A program made the translations under genes and the position numbers. A stretch of 45,256 nucleotides of DNA from Christensenella hongkongensis. Its GTDB lineage: Bacteria > Bacillota > Clostridia > Christensenellales > Christensenellaceae. This document shows, piece by piece, positions 1 to 8,046 of this stretch; position 1 is the stretch's first letter, and every line of letters starts with the position of its first letter. The notes under the pieces are model-generated. The model was not told the origin of the DNA and did no database searches. It saw nothing but the letters and a program-made list of their open reading frames with translations. The DNA lies in contig NZ_LAYJ01000134.1 in assembly GCF_000981035.1 (NCBI RefSeq), positions 1 to 45,256 of the forward strand, in the 5' to 3' direction.

Positions 1-58
1 AGCCTGAACATCTACATTCTACTCGAAAGGAGTTTTTTGCGCTGTAAGCTTTCTTTTT

Positions 59-84
59 CCACCCGTTTAACGGGTGGGTTTTTG
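59..84 (+). terminator. Rho-independent terminator of a gene left of the window
   Basis: The hairpin CCACCCG-TTTAA-CGGGTGG is followed by GTTTTTGTTT. This is a classic intrinsic terminator for a plus-strand transcript coming from beyond the left edge. I see no convincing gene in bases 1-58. Confidence 0.7.
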
Positions 85-124
85 TTTCGTTCGCTTCGCT
101 CCCTCAACTGGCTAAAGACATACT

Positions 125-154
125 AAAAAGGCCGTACAAAATGCACGGCCTTTT
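125..154 (-). terminator. Terminator of the aldose-1-epimerase-like gene
   Basis: On the minus strand the stem GGCCGT/ACGGCC is flanked by A-runs and ends in a T-run. It lies just past the stop codon at 169. The A/T symmetry means it could also stop plus-strand transcripts. Confidence 0.8.
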
Positions 155-168
155 GATTGCTTTATTTC

Positions 169-1167
169 TTAGATAGCTTCTATGATTAGTTCCTGCGTTT
201 TTACTTCATAGGGTTCAATGTATTTAAGTCCTGTTTCGCGTTCTTTTTCCCGTCCGCCGACAAAGCAGTTGCTCGGCTCAACGCCCATCACATAATCACC
301 TGCATATGGATTTTTCCAGTTTGCAAAACGGTCGAGCTGCTCGGGCTTTGTCCAGATGCGGATGCCTTTTTTCAGCTTCTCGTTGTAGATGCCGGCATAA
401 CCCATTCCGTCCCTTTCGGCCTTGTTTTTATAATAGTATACCTCTTCCGCCCCTGAATCGGATACGTCCGGGTAAATCAAACGGTTCTTAGTGTTCTCCT
501 CCGGGTATTCGGCGTATGGGCCGGTATATTCGCCGCTCGTTTCGAATTTAACGCCCGCGTCAAGGAGCGGGTACCCCATATTCATATGATAAAGCACCAT
601 ATATGGCTGGCGGGTTGCCGCAAGATTTTCCACTTTGTCAGTAAGATATACTTTGTTATCGCCATATTTCACCCGGATTTCACGCGTCATGCAAATGCTT
701 TTTCCAAATATTCTGGCAGTACGCATTTTGCCACGAAGAATAATTTCAGGTATTTCCGCATCCATATCCACCTCGCAGCAAAAGTCTTCTGCCGGAGCCG
801 CGCTGATATCCCCATGTAGCCCAAGCTCTTCGCCGTCGTCCACACACGGCTGTCCTACCTGCGTAAGCCCACAGGTTGTAAGAAGCCCGCCGTTGAACGT
901 CTTGAGCCACCCGCCCATTTTGTCGTCATAATAGGCTGGCGCAGCCATGCCTGCTTTAGAGAGATAAGCGCAGTTATCGCCATGGATCGAAAACCTTCCG
1001 ATATCCATTGCCCTGTCCACATATACAGTAAATTCAATTCCCGCGCCATTATTTACGTCAACAGCACGCATTCCATCCGCACGTCCTCCGACGAGACGAT
1101 ACTGTCTGGCATAAAACAACTGCGAAAGGTCACCGGCATAACGATACATTTCCTTTTTTGAAAGCAT
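169..1167 (-). CDS. Aldose 1-epimerase family protein (DUF4432-like)
   Basis: A 332-aa soluble protein with no signal peptide. The sequence resembles the DUF4432 branch of the galactose mutarotase fold, with a conserved GLHGDIS segment near residue 117 and YHMNMGYPLL near residue 192, the usual positions of the histidine-containing strands. Family members bind sugars or sugar phosphates and are thought to interconvert anomers; the substrate cannot be read from sequence. The ATG at 1167 is preceded by AGGAGG at 8-nt spacing. It is monocistronic between two terminators. The nearby PTS permease suggests a carbohydrate role, but this is only context. Confidence 0.8.
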   Translation of the reverse strand: MLSKKEMYRYAGDLSQLFYARQYRLVGGRADGMRAVDVNNGAGIEFTVYVDRAMDIGRFSIHGDNCAYLSKAGMAAPAYYDDKMGGWLKTFNGGLLTTCGLTQVGQPCVDDGEELGLHGDISAAPAEDFCCEVDMDAEIPEIILRGKMRTARIFGKSICMTREIRVKYGDNKVYLTDKVENLAATRQPYMVLYHMNMGYPLLDAGVKFETSGEYTGPYAEYPEENTKNRLIYPDVSDSGAEEVYYYKNKAERDGMGYAGIYNEKLKKGIRIWTKPEQLDRFANWKNPYAGDYVMGVEPSNCFVGGREKERETGLKYIEPYEVKTQELIIEAI

Positions 1168-1319
1168 ACAAAAAACCTCCTATTAATCTGTATTTCCTGC
1201 GTATTGAAAAAGACATTTTATGAATTGTTTTCACTAATATCTTACATCATTCTTCCTGCAAAGTACATCAAAACTTCGATTTTTTCATGAAAAACAAGTA
1301 TTCTTTCCGTTATGTATAA

Positions 1320-1352
1320 AAAATCCGCTCTCCCCTTCATAATGCGGATTTT
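1320..1352 (-). terminator. Terminator downstream of the EAL gene
   Basis: On the minus strand AAAATCCGC pairs with GCGGATTTT and is followed by more T residues. It sits about 30 nt past the EAL stop codon at 1382. Confidence 0.8.
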
Positions 1353-1381
1353 GATAATCCTTAAACTTTGGACGGCTCTGC

Positions 1382-2257
1382 CTAAAGACTCTCGCCATTA
1401 TGCAGCTTTCTCCATTTCGTAACCAGCTCTACAAATTCATTTTCCGGTACCGGTTTGCTGTACAGATAGCCCTGAAACTCATTGCAGCCAAGCTCCATAA
1501 GCTTTTCTCTTTGCTCCGGCACCTCTACATATTCGGCCAAAACTGAAAAATGGAGTGATTTGCTCAAGTAGAGAATAGAAGAAATAATATCGCACGAGCG
1601 GTCGTTTTGCAGCATATCCCGCACAATGGAACCATCCAGTTTTACCTGATCAAACTGGTTATTCTGTAAATACAGCAAAGACGTATGCCCCATACCGAAA
1701 TCGTCAAGGGAAAGCCTGTAGCCAGCCTTGCGGAGCAAATTCATCGTCTTTTCCATCTCCGGCGTATCTGCGAGCAAAGCCTGCTCCGTCACTTCAATCC
1801 ACAAGTTTTGCGGATTAACTGCATTCTTCTGCACAATACCCTGTAGCTGTTCGAAAAAGTCCCGCTCCCCGAGGGAATCCGGAGTAATATTGAACGACAG
1901 TTCAAAATCCTTTCCCAACTTTTCATTGAGGCTGGAAAGCCCTGCGCAGGCCATATCAAGCACTTCCCGCTCCAGTTCTCCCAGAAATCCCGCTTCCCGC
2001 GCAAGCTCGATGATCAGCGGCGGAGAGACAAAGCCTCCGATTTCATGTTCCCAGCGAAGCAGCGCCTCTGCCCCAAAGCATTCGCCCGTTCCCCTCACCT
2101 GCGGCTGATAATACAGCGTCAGCTTATGGGCTTTGATTGCGTGCCGAAGATCTGTCGTCAACATTTTTGCAACTGAACCCAACCGATCGTTCCGGTTCAA
2201 TAGCCCGGGCTGTTTATTTTCCTTTTCCGCTTCGTTTAAAATTCTTGTCAATTTCAA
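1382..2257 (-). CDS. EAL-domain cyclic-di-GMP phosphodiesterase, C-terminal half of a frameshifted EIIC-EAL protein
   Basis: About 290 aa forming one full EAL domain. Visible signatures are the EALLRW motif near residue 84, FNITPDS, the IEVTEQALL glutamates, LDDFGMG (loop 6) and the terminal FQGYLYSKP. The metal and catalytic residues look intact, so c-di-GMP hydrolysis to pGpG is likely. The apparent TTG start at 2257 has no ribosome binding site. The frame stays open upstream of it and reads HIFRIYEKKQLVSVKNDIL, which continues the permease sequence of the neighbouring gene after a one-base shift at 2303. I therefore read this as the C-terminal part of one 719-residue EIIC-EAL protein, an architecture known in Clostridia. 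It may be a broken gene, a sequencing error or a recoded gene. Confidence 0.85.
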   Translation of the reverse strand: MKLTRILNEAEKENKQPGLLNRNDRLGSVAKMLTTDLRHAIKAHKLTLYYQPQVRGTGECFGAEALLRWEHEIGGFVSPPLIIELAREAGFLGELEREVLDMACAGLSSLNEKLGKDFELSFNITPDSLGERDFFEQLQGIVQKNAVNPQNLWIEVTEQALLADTPEMEKTMNLLRKAGYRLSLDDFGMGHTSLLYLQNNQFDQVKLDGSIVRDMLQNDRSCDIISSILYLSKSLHFSVLAEYVEVPEQREKLMELGCNEFQGYLYSKPVPENEFVELVTKWRKLHNGESL

Positions 2258-3542
2258 AATATCGTTCTTTACGCTGACAAGCTGTTTTTTCTCGTATATC
2301 CTGAAAATATGGACGGTAAATCAAAACGCCCACAACAATATTTACGATTTGCAAAAGGCTTCCCGCAACAGAGCCCGTCGCCACAAAGCCGCTCAGTATG
2401 GCTGGAGTTGTCCACTCTACCGTTTGCGTCACATAAGGTACAATCCCAAGATAAACGGCGAAATAAGAGATCACGGTAATCACAATCGGCGTTAAAACAA
2501 ACGGAATAAAAAATACGGGATTGAGAACGACCGGCAGACCAAAAATTACAAATTCGTTGATATTGAATATGGTAGGGCCGACGCCCATTTTTGCAATGTC
2601 CTTTACGCTCCTCCTGCGGGAAAATAAAAAGACTGCAATTACGAGACAGAGGATTGTTCCGCAGCCCCCCATAAATACAAATACGTCAAAAAAGGTTTTG
2701 CTCAATATTTCCGTGGGTGGTAAACCAGCGGCAATGTTTGCAATATTAACATCCACATTTCCCGCAAAATATTGCTGGGAAACCTGATCCATAACGTTTC
2801 CGCCATGGATACCGAAAAACCAAAACGTTCCAAGGAAGAATACGAATAAAATTCCGGAAAGCAGTCCCTCCCCCAATCCCATAAACAGGGTAATCATTTT
2901 CTCCGCCAGAAAATCAGATAAATTGTTTACTCCCAAAACGTTGGTTAGAACATAGTTTACAGTGGCAAAAGCAAGCAGCACAATCGCGCCGGGCAATATC
3001 ATGGAAAAGGCCGTATTGAAATCATGGTCGGTACCATCGGCATAAATATGCAACGCCAGTTTTGGTACGGATGCAAGCCTGATAAAGAGCATACTGGAAA
3101 AAACAGCCGTAAGGATTGCAATAAAAAGGCCGTTGACGCCAAAGTTGGACATGGAAAAGCTATCCGTGCCCGCGCCCGACATAATCATAAAGCAGCACAA
3201 TGCAATCACGGGAACGCCAATCCTCATAGACATTTTGTTGCTGCAAATCTGCGCGTAGCTATAGCTGATCGTGATTAAAAAAACGATTGCGAGAAAGTCA
3301 AACGCCGCACTGTGGACAAGGCTCAAAATCTGATGCAAAATTCCGCCGCCAAAAGAAGCAAGAAAGCTTTGAAAAGCCTCGATTGGCAAACTCAATAAAA
3401 TAAGCGCGATGGATCCGATCATAAGAACCGGGATAGCAGTAATAAGCCCTTTGCGTATCGCACGGGAAACCTTGCTATTTTCGATTTTATCCAGAATTCC
3501 CTGAAAAGCTTTTGCGATTTTGTGAAACACTTTGATACCCAA
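2214..3542 (-). CDS. PTS sugar permease EIIC (lactose/cellobiose family), N-terminal part of an EIIC-EAL protein
   Basis: A multi-pass membrane protein of the CelB/LacE EIIC family. It has many hydrophobic segments, the FGIHGGNVMD motif of the substrate site and FNINEFVIFGLPVVLNP further on. It would carry and help phosphorylate a beta-glucoside or similar sugar, but no EIIA or EIIB is in the window. In this architecture EIIC is thought to act as a sugar sensor controlling the attached EAL domain. The TTG start at 3542 follows AGGA at 9-nt spacing. The last 29 residues (QDIREKTACQRK onward) are unlike EIIC. Removing one base at 2303 restores PYFRIYEKKQ and fuses the reading frame to the EAL domain. 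Confidence 0.85.
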   Translation of the reverse strand: MGIKVFHKIAKAFQGILDKIENSKVSRAIRKGLITAIPVLMIGSIALILLSLPIEAFQSFLASFGGGILHQILSLVHSAAFDFLAIVFLITISYSYAQICSNKMSMRIGVPVIALCCFMIMSGAGTDSFSMSNFGVNGLFIAILTAVFSSMLFIRLASVPKLALHIYADGTDHDFNTAFSMILPGAIVLLAFATVNYVLTNVLGVNNLSDFLAEKMITLFMGLGEGLLSGILFVFFLGTFWFFGIHGGNVMDQVSQQYFAGNVDVNIANIAAGLPPTEILSKTFFDVFVFMGGCGTILCLVIAVFLFSRRRSVKDIAKMGVGPTIFNINEFVIFGLPVVLNPVFFIPFVLTPIVITVISYFAVYLGIVPYVTQTVEWTTPAILSGFVATGSVAGSLLQIVNIVVGVLIYRPYFQDIREKTACQRKERYFEIDKNFKRSGKGK

Positions 3543-3854
3543 CCTGTACTATCCTGTATTATATTTATTATATCATAGAAGATCGCTGTATGTGTTATTT
3601 TTAATTTGCATTTTTGATATTTCTGTCCTGTTCGGTGTTTGGCTCATTATTTTTTGCTACCCTGTTCATCGTTGTTTTACTTCCGTATCACTCACGATGT
3701 TTTCTTCCCCGCTTCAATAAGCCATCCGGCCAGACCTCATTAGATACCTGAAAGGCAAACAGCATACGCTCCGCCAAAAATGGCTAAAACGTATGCTGTG
3801 TATAACAATTTTACAGTCTTTCAAAATAAACTTGCTGATTCCGCTGCCCCGTCT
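3543..3854. other. 312-bp intergenic region between EIIC and frdA-like genes
   Basis: It holds the start region of the EIIC gene, AT-rich with TATAAT-like elements on the minus strand near 3560-3580 but no clear -35 box. It also holds the hairpin downstream of the frdA-like gene at 3759-3799. I see no supported gene; the short open frame at 3532-3720 has no homology or ribosome binding site. Confidence 0.5.
3759..3799 (-). terminator. Nested hairpin after the frdA-like gene
   Basis: ACAGCATACG pairs with CGTATGCTGT, and an inner GCCA/TGGC pair closes part of the loop. On the minus strand only a short T-run follows. It is probably the terminator or 3' stabiliser of the long mdh-to-frdA operon, though weaker than the other terminators here. 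Confidence 0.5.
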
Positions 3855-5468
3855 TTATTCCGCCTGGCGTTTTTCCCTGCCATGCGTATATGTGGGGAGC
3901 AGCAGCGGCGATACTTTATCGCTCTTGATGCCCGCCTGTTCCATTTCCTTTGCGTATTTATCCACGTGATCGAGCGTCAACTTTCCAACCTTCACTGAGG
4001 AAGCCTTCGCAGCCGCATTCTGCCCTGCATTCCTGCCGAATACGATTACGTCGAGCAATGAATTACCCATCAGCCGGTTCCGCCCGTGGATTCCGCCAAC
4101 AGCCTCTCCCGCTACAAACAGGTTTTCAACATGGCTCATGCCGTCGACGCTGATATCGATTCCGCCGTTCTGGTAGTGAAGAGTCGGATAAATCAGGATC
4201 GGTACTTTTCTCATATCGATGTCATATTTCATATACATCCGCAGCATCGCAGGAAGTCTTTTTTCCAGCATTCCCTCGCCGTGGATGATATCGATCATTG
4301 GAGTATCAAGCCATACGCCATAACCTTCCGGAGTCTCCACACCCTTATGGCGTTCGTTGCATTCGCGGATAACCGAAGCCGCCGCTACATCGCGCGTTTC
4401 GAGCGGGTGCATGAAAGCCTCCCCTTCGGAGTTGATGAGCATCGCTCCCATAGAGCGCACCTTTTCCGTCACAAGCGCGCCGAATATCTGCTCCGGGAAC
4501 GCAACGCCCGTAGGATGATACTGCAGGGTATCCGCATACAAAAGCGGTGCACCCGCACGATATGCAAGAATGAGTCCGTCTGCCGTAGCGCCGTAATGGT
4601 TGGAGGTCGGGAACCCCTGATAATGCAGGCGTCCTGCCCCACCGGTTGCAATAATAACTGTCTTTGCACGCGCTACCAGATATTCGCACGTTTCCATATT
4701 CTGCAGCACTGCGCCCGCAGCTTTACCATTTTCGTCCAAAATCAGCTCAATCGCCGCTGTAAAGTCAACAATCGGAATTTCACGGTTCATGACTTCGTCA
4801 CGCAACACGCGCATAATCTCTGCGCCGGAATAATCTCTTGCTGCGTGCATCCTTTTGCGCGACGTACCTCCGCCATGCGTTGTGATCATCGTTCCGTCCG
4901 GCGCTTTATCAAACATCACGCCAAACTCGTTGAGCCATTTTACTGCGCCGGGCCCTTCGGACACCAGCTTTTTCAAAAGCTCAGGTTTATTTGCGTAATG
5001 GCCTCCGCCCAGCGCATCCAGATAATGGATCGCCGGGGAATCGTTCGCTTTATCGGCTGCCTGTATGCCGCCCTCAGCCATCATCGTGTTGGCGTCGCCC
5101 ATGCGAAGCTTCGTTACAATCATAACGTTTGCCCCTGCGTTATGCGCTTCAATCGCCGCAGAAGCGCCTGCGCCACCGCCACCGATGATGAGTACGTCAA
5201 CATCATATGCCACATTTTCAAGGTCTAGGTCAAGCCCCTTTACCCTGCTGTTGGCCTGCAAAAGCGCAGCAAGCTCAATCGGCACCTTATCGCCCTTGTT
5301 TGGGCCTATTTTGAGCGCTTCAAAGCTATCTGTTTTATAGTCCGGATGAAACTTGCTCAAAAGCGTTTCTTTTTCTTCGGCGGTCATTCTTTTGGGTTCT
5401 ACGCCGATTCTGTCTGCCCTTGTCGCCTCCACCTTTTTGATGGATTCAAGCATTTCTGGTGTAAACAT
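3855..5468 (-). CDS. frdA: Fumarate reductase flavoprotein subunit-like protein (FrdA/TfrA-like)
   Basis: A 537-aa FAD enzyme of the succinate dehydrogenase/fumarate reductase flavoprotein family. The FAD motif IIGGGGAGASAAIEA lies near residue 94. Active-site signatures are YHPTG, the ETRDVAAAS arginine segment, PTLHYQNGGI and GGIHGRNRLMGNSLLDVIVFGR. Fumarate reduction to succinate is the likely reaction. Two unusual points: about 85 residues precede the Rossmann fold, and the C-terminal helical region is short. It has no Tat or Sec signal and no membrane anchor gene follows, so the enzyme should be cytoplasmic and quinone-independent. The ATG follows GGAGG at 8 nt. It is the last gene of the operon, 13 nt after the frdB-like gene. 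It could oxidise another 2-enoate, but the fumC neighbour favours fumarate. Confidence 0.88.
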   Translation of the reverse strand: MFTPEMLESIKKVEATRADRIGVEPKRMTAEEKETLLSKFHPDYKTDSFEALKIGPNKGDKVPIELAALLQANSRVKGLDLDLENVAYDVDVLIIGGGGAGASAAIEAHNAGANVMIVTKLRMGDANTMMAEGGIQAADKANDSPAIHYLDALGGGHYANKPELLKKLVSEGPGAVKWLNEFGVMFDKAPDGTMITTHGGGTSRKRMHAARDYSGAEIMRVLRDEVMNREIPIVDFTAAIELILDENGKAAGAVLQNMETCEYLVARAKTVIIATGGAGRLHYQGFPTSNHYGATADGLILAYRAGAPLLYADTLQYHPTGVAFPEQIFGALVTEKVRSMGAMLINSEGEAFMHPLETRDVAAASVIRECNERHKGVETPEGYGVWLDTPMIDIIHGEGMLEKRLPAMLRMYMKYDIDMRKVPILIYPTLHYQNGGIDISVDGMSHVENLFVAGEAVGGIHGRNRLMGNSLLDVIVFGRNAGQNAAAKASSVKVGKLTLDHVDKYAKEMEQAGIKSDKVSPLLLPTYTHGREKRQAE

Positions 5469-5481
5469 AATTCCCGCCTCC

Positions 5482-6156
5482 TTATTCTTCGATCTCTCTA
5501 TGGTTATAGAGCTCTTTTAATTCTTCGATCGGTTTTCCCGCAACATCCTCGAGAAGCTTTGTAAAATCGCCGTTCTCGATATCGTGTACGCGCTGTGTCA
5601 GATGCTTTGATTCGGGCGCGATATATTTTCCGGTCAACCGGCGCGCGAGAAGAGCGACCTGCGGATGGGAAATCTCTGCCGGGCAACGTGCCGAGCACAC
5701 GCCGCACATCACGCAGTCAAAAGATTTTTCCGCGCATTTCTCATATTCGCCACGCTGTGCGTGTGCAATATACTGCATTACCTTAAGCTCCTGAGTGCAG
5801 GCCTTTGTGCAGGCGTTGCAGCCAATACAGCTGTAAATCTCAGGATAAAGCTGCATCATAATCTGCTCTGTAGGCTTGGTTTTTTCCATATCGTAAACTG
5901 GTTTGACGATTGGGAAAAACGGCAGCATCGCTACATACATATTGTCCTCTACCGTCGTCTGGCATGCAAGGCAAAACTTGAGCGTATTATCTCCCTTGAT
6001 CCTGTAAATCGTCGCGCAGGCCCCGCAAAATCCGTTTCGACAGCCGCAGCCGCGCACCAGCTGGTATCCCGCATATTCCATTGCCCCCATGATGGTAAGG
6101 CCTGACGGGACACTATATTTTTTTCCCATCAGAAAGACATTTACCATTTCTTCCAT
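5482..6156 (-). CDS. frdB: Iron-sulfur subunit of the fumarate reductase (FrdB/TfrB-like)
   Basis: A 224-aa protein. The N-terminal domain has a [2Fe-2S] pattern (CRNGFCGAC near residue 38, then KFCLAC near 61). It is followed by two [4Fe-4S] motifs, CIGCNACTKAC near residue 110 and CVMCGVCSARCP near 149. This gives a wire from an electron donor to the FAD of the adjacent flavoprotein. Membrane-bound FrdB proteins carry one each of [2Fe-2S], [4Fe-4S] and [3Fe-4S], so two complete CxxCxxCxxxC motifs suggest a different, soluble enzyme type. It lacks the CCG domain of methanogen TfrB; here that function is supplied by a separate hdrB in the operon. The start at 6156 has AGGAGA at 10 nt. Confidence 0.82.
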   Translation of the reverse strand: MEEMVNVFLMGKKYSVPSGLTIMGAMEYAGYQLVRGCGCRNGFCGACATIYRIKGDNTLKFCLACQTTVEDNMYVAMLPFFPIVKPVYDMEKTKPTEQIMMQLYPEIYSCIGCNACTKACTQELKVMQYIAHAQRGEYEKCAEKSFDCVMCGVCSARCPAEISHPQVALLARRLTGKYIAPESKHLTQRVHDIENGDFTKLLEDVAGKPIEELKELYNHREIEE

Positions 6157-6176
6157 TTATCTGTCTCTCCTCTCAA

Positions 6177-7025
6177 TCAATATTCGTCCGGTAATTCTTC
6201 AAGCTCATCGCAGCGGAAAACCGGACCGTCTTTACAAACATACTTCGAACCAATGTTGCAGCGCCCACACTTGCCGACTCCACACTTCATCCGAAGCTCC
6301 ATTGTCGTATATACCTGTGTTTTATCAAAACCAAGCGTTTCAAGAGCCGCAAGCGTAAACTTGATCATGATCGGCGGGCCGCACACCAGTACCGTCTTAT
6401 CGGTACTGAACTGCAACTCCTTGACATAATCAGGAACGAAACCGACGTGTCCGTCCCAGCCATCCTGCTCGCGGTCAATCGTAAGATGTACATCCACGTT
6501 TTGCGCATTCGACCACTCTGTTTTAATTTCATTAAAGTCCACAAGGTCGTCCATGGAACGCGATCCGTAAAGGATATCAACCTTTCCATAATTTTCCCTG
6601 TAATGAAGCACGTAATTGATCACCGAGCGCAGCGGCGCAAGGCCGATACCGCCTGCAATGAATAACAAATCCTTGCCTTTCAGCTCGGTTTCCACCGGAA
6701 AAGCGTTTCCATAAGGCCCGCGGATCGCAATCTGCTGGCCTACATCCATCTGGTGCAGCCAATCTGTCAGGCAACCACATTTTTTGATGCTGAATTCCAT
6801 AAACTCCGTATTGGTCGGCGAAGAGGTAATGGAAAACATCGCCTCACCCACGCCGGGAATCGAAAGCATCGCGCACTGGCCCGGCATATGCTCAAAGCAT
6901 ACGCCGCCGCCCGGTGCATTGGCACGAAACGTCTTTACATCGGGCGTATCCTTTCTGATATCCGTAATAACCCCAACCATTGGGATCAACGAATCCTTTC
7001 TGCTCATATCGATCTTATCGCTCAT
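6177..7025 (-). CDS. flxA: FlxA: FAD/NAD(P)-binding subunit of the Flx NADH dehydrogenase
   Basis: 282 aa, of the ferredoxin-NADP reductase superfamily, close to the dihydroorotate dehydrogenase electron-transfer subunit. The FAD-binding segment MFSITSS is near residue 62, the NAD-binding motif IAGGIGLAPLRSVI near 122, and a C-terminal [2Fe-2S] motif CGVGKCGRCNIG near 247. In the FlxABCD-HdrABC complexes this subunit takes electrons from NADH. I chose the ATG at 7025 because GGGAG lies 9 nt upstream; an ATG at 7031 is also in frame but too close. The gene overlaps flxB by about 10 nt, which implies translational coupling. Confidence 0.85.
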   Translation of the reverse strand: MSDKIDMSRKDSLIPMVGVITDIRKDTPDVKTFRANAPGGGVCFEHMPGQCAMLSIPGVGEAMFSITSSPTNTEFMEFSIKKCGCLTDWLHQMDVGQQIAIRGPYGNAFPVETELKGKDLLFIAGGIGLAPLRSVINYVLHYRENYGKVDILYGSRSMDDLVDFNEIKTEWSNAQNVDVHLTIDREQDGWDGHVGFVPDYVKELQFSTDKTVLVCGPPIMIKFTLAALETLGFDKTQVYTTMELRMKCGVGKCGRCNIGSKYVCKDGPVFRCDELEELPDEY

Positions 7026-8046
7026 CTTCATTCACTCCCAAAGCTTTTATTACCTTTACGATATTCATGGAGATCGGGCATTTTGCTACGCACCTTCCGC
7101 ATCCCACGCAGGAATATACCCCGTCGTTATTCGCGGGAAAATATACCAGCTTGTGCATAAACCGCTGGCGGAAACGCTCCACCTGCGTTTTACGCGGGTT
7201 GCCGTGCGCCATTCTCGTAAAGTCGGAATACATACACGAATCCCAGCAACGGTAACGCTGTACGCCATCGTTCGTATTGAAATCGCGGATGTCATAGCAC
7301 TGGCAGGTCGGGCACACAAATGTGCAAGTGCCGCAACCGATACACGCACGTGAAAGCTCCGCCCACTGCGGCGAATCAAATAATTCGTTCATGTTGTCTT
7401 CGCCAAAACCTTCGAGGCTTAAATCACGAAGAGGCAGCTTGTTTAAGATTTCCTTTACCGCCCTGGTCGCGTCTTCAATTTCCGTTTCATCCGCTGCTTC
7501 CAGTAACCCGGAAAGCTGCGCTGTCAACTCTTCGCCCTTTTCGGTAAGGGGCTTCCAGTAAAGATTATCGTTTACGATCCATGTTGCGACGTCCCCGGCC
7601 GGCTTCGTCGCATCGATGCCAAACGCGCCGCAAAAGCACGTTTCCTCCGGCTCGTTACACGCCAGTGATACCACCACGCCATTTTTGCGGCGCGCTTCAT
7701 AATAGGTATCTACCGGATCGCTTAAAAACACAAGGTCAAGTATTTCCATGCTTCTTGCGTCGCACGGGCGAACGCCAAATACCACAAAGGGCGTATCCGG
7801 CTCTTCCGGCGGCAGTACATCGATATTCTTGCCTTCCATTTTAAAGGCCACGAGATCCTCGCTCTGCGGGAAAAACATATCCTTTGGCGATTTTACAGTA
7901 TGCAGCGCGCTCAGATTCACATTCGCATCTTCGCTCCACTTATCGAAATTCGCCTTACCGGCCTTCGTAACCGGCACATATAATTCCCTGTTCCCGTTCA
8001 TTGCGGAAAAAAGCTCGCCGATTCGGCTCATAGGCAATTTTTGCAT
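7015..8046 (-). CDS. flxB: FlxB: 4Fe-4S subunit of the Flx complex (AsrA-like)
   Basis: 343 aa, related to anaerobic sulfite reductase subunit A. An N-terminal alpha/beta domain (VFGVRPCDARSMEILD) is followed by two C-terminal ferredoxin motifs, CIGCGTCTFVCPTC and CVGCGRCVAKCP. It is expected to pass electrons from FlxA toward FlxC/FlxD and HdrA. The start is ATG at 8046, which shares bases with the flxC stop (TGATG), and AGGAGG lies upstream. The frame stays open to 8115 but that part is only the flxC shadow. Order and spacing match flx operons described in Desulfovibrio and clostridia. Confidence 0.83.
   Translation of the reverse strand: MQKLPMSRIGELFSAMNGNRELYVPVTKAGKANFDKWSEDANVNLSALHTVKSPKDMFFPQSEDLVAFKMEGKNIDVLPPEEPDTPFVVFGVRPCDARSMEILDLVFLSDPVDTYYEARRKNGVVVSLACNEPEETCFCGAFGIDATKPAGDVATWIVNDNLYWKPLTEKGEELTAQLSGLLEAADETEIEDATRAVKEILNKLPLRDLSLEGFGEDNMNELFDSPQWAELSRACIGCGTCTFVCPTCQCYDIRDFNTNDGVQRYRCWDSCMYSDFTRMAHGNPRKTQVERFRQRFMHKLVYFPANNDGVYSCVGCGRCVAKCPISMNIVKVIKALGVNEDER

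Noticed and set aside
4086-5228. A 380-codon plus-strand frame antisense to the frdA-like gene
   Set aside because: No homology, Cys/His/Arg-rich shadow composition and no start signals; frdA on the other strand is certain.
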